A stretch of 64,000 nucleotides of DNA from JADZAI01 sp047602465. GTDB taxonomy: Bacteria; Pseudomonadota; Alphaproteobacteria; Micropepsales; Micropepsaceae. The stretch's first letter is position 1. The number at the start of each line of letters is the position of its first letter. The position numbers and the translations under genes were made by a program. Shown here piece after piece: positions 61,236 through 64,000 of this stretch. The stretch covers positions 434,001 to 498,000 of the forward strand of contig JASGHF010000001.1 in assembly GCA_047602465.1 (NCBI GenBank), written 5' to 3'. The notes under the pieces are model-generated. The model worked only from the letters and a program-made list of their open reading frames with translations, ran no database searches and was not told the origin of the DNA.

Positions 61236-63596
61236 CTAGAACTGCGTCCCGGCGCTAAAGCGGAACGATTCCGTTTTGTCGTAGTCCTCTTTGACGAGGA
61301 CCTGGGAGAAATCAAGACGGACGCGCCCGAACGGCGAATCCCAAAACACACTGACACCTGCGGACACCCGGAGCGATGGATCATCCTTGACGCAGGTCAC
61401 GGGCGCTGTCGCTGGGGAAACAATTACGCAGTTATTCGTTGGCATCTCGGAGATCAGACCGACGGTGCCGAAGTCGACGAAAAGGCTGGTATCGATTCCG
61501 AGATCATCTGGCAGGTAGTTCGGGACCGTGAGTTCCACCGTACCGATGGCATACATCTCGGCGCCGACAGCGTCCTGCTGCGACGACGCGGTATCACGAG
61601 GGCCAACGCCTGCAGTCTCGAAGCCCCGGAAGGATGATCCGCCCTTGAAGAAGCGATCGTTAAGGCGCAGCGGCGTGGCGTCATCCCATGTCGCGATGTA
61701 ACCGGCGCTCAGCCCCACGGACAGCACGAATTCGTCGGACCAGAGGCGCTGATACCACTTCGCGTCTGTCTCAAAGCGATAGTATTTCACGTCGCCACCA
61801 AGGCCCGCAAAATCACCCGAGAATTGCAGCTGGTACCCACTCTTGGGCGCCGTCGGGTCGTCGCGCGTATCGAGTACGTAGTCGAAGCCGGCGACCGATG
61901 TAATGAAGTCGCCTTCAAGCGCTTTGATAAAATCCGAGGCGCCGGACAGCGCCACGATCTCATCCTGGCGCAGCGTATAACGGAGGCCCAAACGGGAGTA
62001 TTCAGACAGAGGGAAACCGAGACGCAGACCACCACCAATCGTCGTCGCTTCATATGACGACTTTTCGTAGCGCGAAGTGATGTTGTAAGCCTCGATACCC
62101 GCAGCAAGGTTGCGATCCAGGAAGTACGGTTCGGTAAAGCGGAAATCGAACTGTTTGCGATACGAGGACAGGCTGGCGCGCAAACGCAGGAACTGACCAC
62201 GCCCGAGCAGATTGCGCTCGGAAACCGAAATATCGCCGACGACGCCTTCCTGGCTGGAATAGCCGATACCGAACTGAAGTTCGCCTGTCGTCGTTTCTTC
62301 GACGCCAACGTTCAGAATGGTTTTGTCAGGAGCCGACCCAGCCTCTTCCGAAACATCCACGCCCTTGAAGTAACCGAGAGCGCGGACGCGAGTCTTCGAC
62401 CGATCGACCAGAACCTTGTTGTATGCATCCCCCTCGGCAAGGCGGAACTCACGGCGGATCACCTTATCGAGCGTGCGCGTGTTACCAATGATGTTGATGC
62501 GTTCGACGTAGACGCGCGGCCCCTGCTCGACCACGAATACGACGTTGATGAGGCGCCCTTCGGAGTCGCGCTTCACGCGAGGCTTCACCTCGGCGAACGC
62601 GTAGCCATGCGACCCCGCATAGTATGTCAGCGCGTCGACCGTCTTCTCGACGAGTTCGGAGTTGTAGACATCGCCCGTCTCAAAGACGACCAAGTCCGAC
62701 ATTTCGTCGACTGATAGCTCGGCGACCTGCGACTCGATCTGCACTTCGCCGAACGAATACTGCTCACCTTCCTCAAGATTGAAGGTCAGATAGAAGCCGC
62801 TCTTGTCGCGCGCGAGTTCGGCGATCGACGAGACCACCCGGAAGTCGGCGTAGCCATTGCGCAGGTAGAACTTACGAAGCTGCTCGCGGTCGAATGTAAC
62901 GCGATCGGGATCGTAGTTATCCTGGCTTGCGAAGAACTTCCACCACTCGCTTTCAGTGGTCACGATCTCCTGGCGGAGTTCGCGATCGGAGAAGACCCGG
63001 TTGCCGATGAAGCTGATATCGAGAATGCCCGTCGATGGGCCTTCGTTGATCTCGTAGACCAGATCAACACGGTTCTGCGGCAGCTCGATGATCTTCGGGT
63101 CGATCGTCGCCGCGAAGCGGCCAGAGCGCCGATACAGTTCCAGCATGCGCTGAACATCGGACTGCACCTTCGAGCGCGTCAAAATCTGACGCGGGCCGAG
63201 CTGCGCTTCCTTGCCGAGTTCATCGGCGTCGAGGCGGTCGTTGCCTTCATAATTGACCGAGTTGATGACCGGGTTCTCGATCACGTCGATAGAAACGACG
63301 CCGCCTGTCTGGCGAACGGTCACATCGGCAAAGAGACCCGTCGACGACAGAGCCTTCAACGCCTGGTCGCCCAGCGCATCGCTATAACGCTGACCTTCCG
63401 TGAAAGGCAGATACTGACGGATCGTCGCCTCTTCGATACGGCGCGTACCGGTCACTTCGATCCGCGTAATGATTGGTCCGTTCGCTGCCGGTCGGTAGTC
63501 AACAGCAGCGGGCTGCTCGGCCGGAGCCTGCGCCAACGCGAAAGGGCTGGCGGTCGCCAACAAGACTCCAGCCAAGGCGATTAGTTTGCGCTTCAT
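61236..63596 (-). CDS. bamA: Outer-membrane protein assembly factor BamA
   Basis: A 786-residue Omp85 protein. The signal peptide (MKRKLIALAGVLLATASPFALA) is followed by five POTRA domains to about residue 430. The beta-barrel follows, with the loop-6 motif FKGGSSFRGFE and a terminal Phe (FRFSAGTQF) required for assembly. Codon use is less GC-rich than in the left half of the window, as in the other lpx-region genes. Confidence 0.97.
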   Translation of the reverse strand: MKRKLIALAGVLLATASPFALAQAPAEQPAAVDYRPAANGPIITRIEVTGTRRIEEATIRQYLPFTEGQRYSDALGDQALKALSSTGLFADVTVRQTGGVVSIDVIENPVINSVNYEGNDRLDADELGKEAQLGPRQILTRSKVQSDVQRMLELYRRSGRFAATIDPKIIELPQNRVDLVYEINEGPSTGILDISFIGNRVFSDRELRQEIVTTESEWWKFFASQDNYDPDRVTFDREQLRKFYLRNGYADFRVVSSIAELARDKSGFYLTFNLEEGEQYSFGEVQIESQVAELSVDEMSDLVVFETGDVYNSELVEKTVDALTYYAGSHGYAFAEVKPRVKRDSEGRLINVVFVVEQGPRVYVERINIIGNTRTLDKVIRREFRLAEGDAYNKVLVDRSKTRVRALGYFKGVDVSEEAGSAPDKTILNVGVEETTTGELQFGIGYSSQEGVVGDISVSERNLLGRGQFLRLRASLSSYRKQFDFRFTEPYFLDRNLAAGIEAYNITSRYEKSSYEATTIGGGLRLGFPLSEYSRLGLRYTLRQDEIVALSGASDFIKALEGDFITSVAGFDYVLDTRDDPTAPKSGYQLQFSGDFAGLGGDVKYYRFETDAKWYQRLWSDEFVLSVGLSAGYIATWDDATPLRLNDRFFKGGSSFRGFETAGVGPRDTASSQQDAVGAEMYAIGTVELTVPNYLPDDLGIDTSLFVDFGTVGLISEMPTNNCVIVSPATAPVTCVKDDPSLRVSAGVSVFWDSPFGRVRLDFSQVLVKEDYDKTESFRFSAGTQF

Positions 63597-63650
63597 GCCG
63601 CCAATACCGATCGAAAATCGAACTCAGACGCAAACCTATCAACTGGCCTG

Positions 63651-64000
63651 TCAGGACCAGAAGATACGCATAACGTCGTTCCATGTGGCGAATAGCATGA
63701 GGCCAAGGACAAGCGCCAGACCCATGCGAAGCCCGTATTCCTGCGCCTGATCGCCCATCGGGCGACGCCGGACGGCCTCAATGCCGTAGTAGAGGAGATG
63801 GCCGCCATCCAGCATCGGAATCGGGAACAGGTTGAGCAGCCCAACCGAGACCGAAAGGACCGCCATGAGCTGAATGAGGGCGAGCAAGCCCAGGGTCGCT
63901 ATCTCACCGGAGGTCTTCGCGATTCCCAAAGGCCCCGAAAGCTGTCGGGGATCCTCGCGCCCGGTGATCAGGCGGCCGAGAAAGGTCATCGTGTGCTCGA
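63651..64000 (-). CDS. rseP: RIP metalloprotease RseP (C-terminal part)
   Basis: The frame is open to the right edge, so only about the last 115 residues are present. The third metalloprotease motif is visible in LFPIPMLDGGHLLYYGIEAVRRRP, flanked by two TM segments (LALIQLMAVLSVSVGLLNL and LALVLGLMLFATWNDVM). The HExxH motif and PDZ domains lie outside the window. RseP cleaves membrane-bound anti-sigma factors and signal peptide remnants. It precedes bamA by 54 bases, as is usual. Confidence 0.93.
   Translation of the reverse strand, partial: EHTMTFLGRLITGREDPRQLSGPLGIAKTSGEIATLGLLALIQLMAVLSVSVGLLNLFPIPMLDGGHLLYYGIEAVRRRPMGDQAQEYGLRMGLALVLGLMLFATWNDVMRIFWS

Overview
The window is GC-rich, gene-dense DNA from an alphaproteobacterium. 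Four observations support this. The lexA gene carries a GAAC-N7-GAAC operator. The block trpG-trpD ... trpC-moaC-moeA-lexA-comEC-gltX-gltA-lpxB-lpxI-lpxA-fabZ-lpxD-skp-bamA-rseP is in the order I know from Alphaproteobacteria, with gltA next to the lpx genes. A ppiD-like gene is coupled to trpE. Genes are packed with ATGA, GTGA, TTGA or TGATG stop/start overlaps. Caulobacterales/Hyphomonadaceae or a neighbouring order is my best guess, but the sequence alone does not settle the family. I see no insertion sequence, prophage, plasmid module or CRISPR array, so this looks like core chromosome.

Layout. 1-4170 (+): a molybdenum-hydroxylase maturation operon with a CoxE-like VWA protein, a split XdhC, a molybdopterin-binding/MocA-like fusion and an Fe-S scaffold protein. 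4158-11354 (-): an alpha-glucosidase, a divergent ClpP, a GFA-family protein, a GNAT remnant, a sirtuin and phnCDEE phosphonate-type import genes. 11508-19782: a Kef-type antiporter (+), then on the minus strand a small membrane protein, tRNA-Glu, recJ, glpX, hom, an alaC-like aminotransferase and a small lipoprotein. 19898-22574 (+): phaC coupled to a globin and a DUF1801 protein. 22677-28998 (-): argC with two secreted proteins, rplM-rpsI, an NSS transporter, a degenerate receiver protein and tpiA. 29113-38397 (+): msrPQ, ppiD-like, trpE, sodC, nrdAB. 38542-46854: two paralogous secreted proteins, an OPT transporter (-), trpGD, a TonB-dependent receptor and trpC. 46851-54837: an NTF2-like protein, moaC with an extra C-terminal HTH-like domain, moeA, lexA, comEC (-) and gltX. 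54943-64000: gltA (+), then the minus-strand envelope operon lpxB to rseP, which runs off the right edge.

Four genes (phnE2, recJ, trpE, nrdA) are each interrupted by one single-base indel while both halves remain well conserved. Because trpE and nrdA are normally needed, base-call error in an unpolished assembly is the simplest explanation, although real decay cannot be excluded for phnE2. A fifth locus, a GNAT fragment, has an in-frame TGA and is truncated, which looks like real decay.

Non-coding content includes two families of REP-like palindromic elements (four and three copies), an SOS box lying over a lexA promoter, a possible NrdR box and a structured leader upstream of nrdA, one tRNA with encoded CCA, and several terminator hairpins. 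The most unusual protein architecture is the MoaC-HTH fusion. Other points of interest are a SodC that lacks one zinc histidine, a globin translationally coupled to PHA synthase, and a receiver-like protein with Glu in place of the phosphoacceptor Asp.
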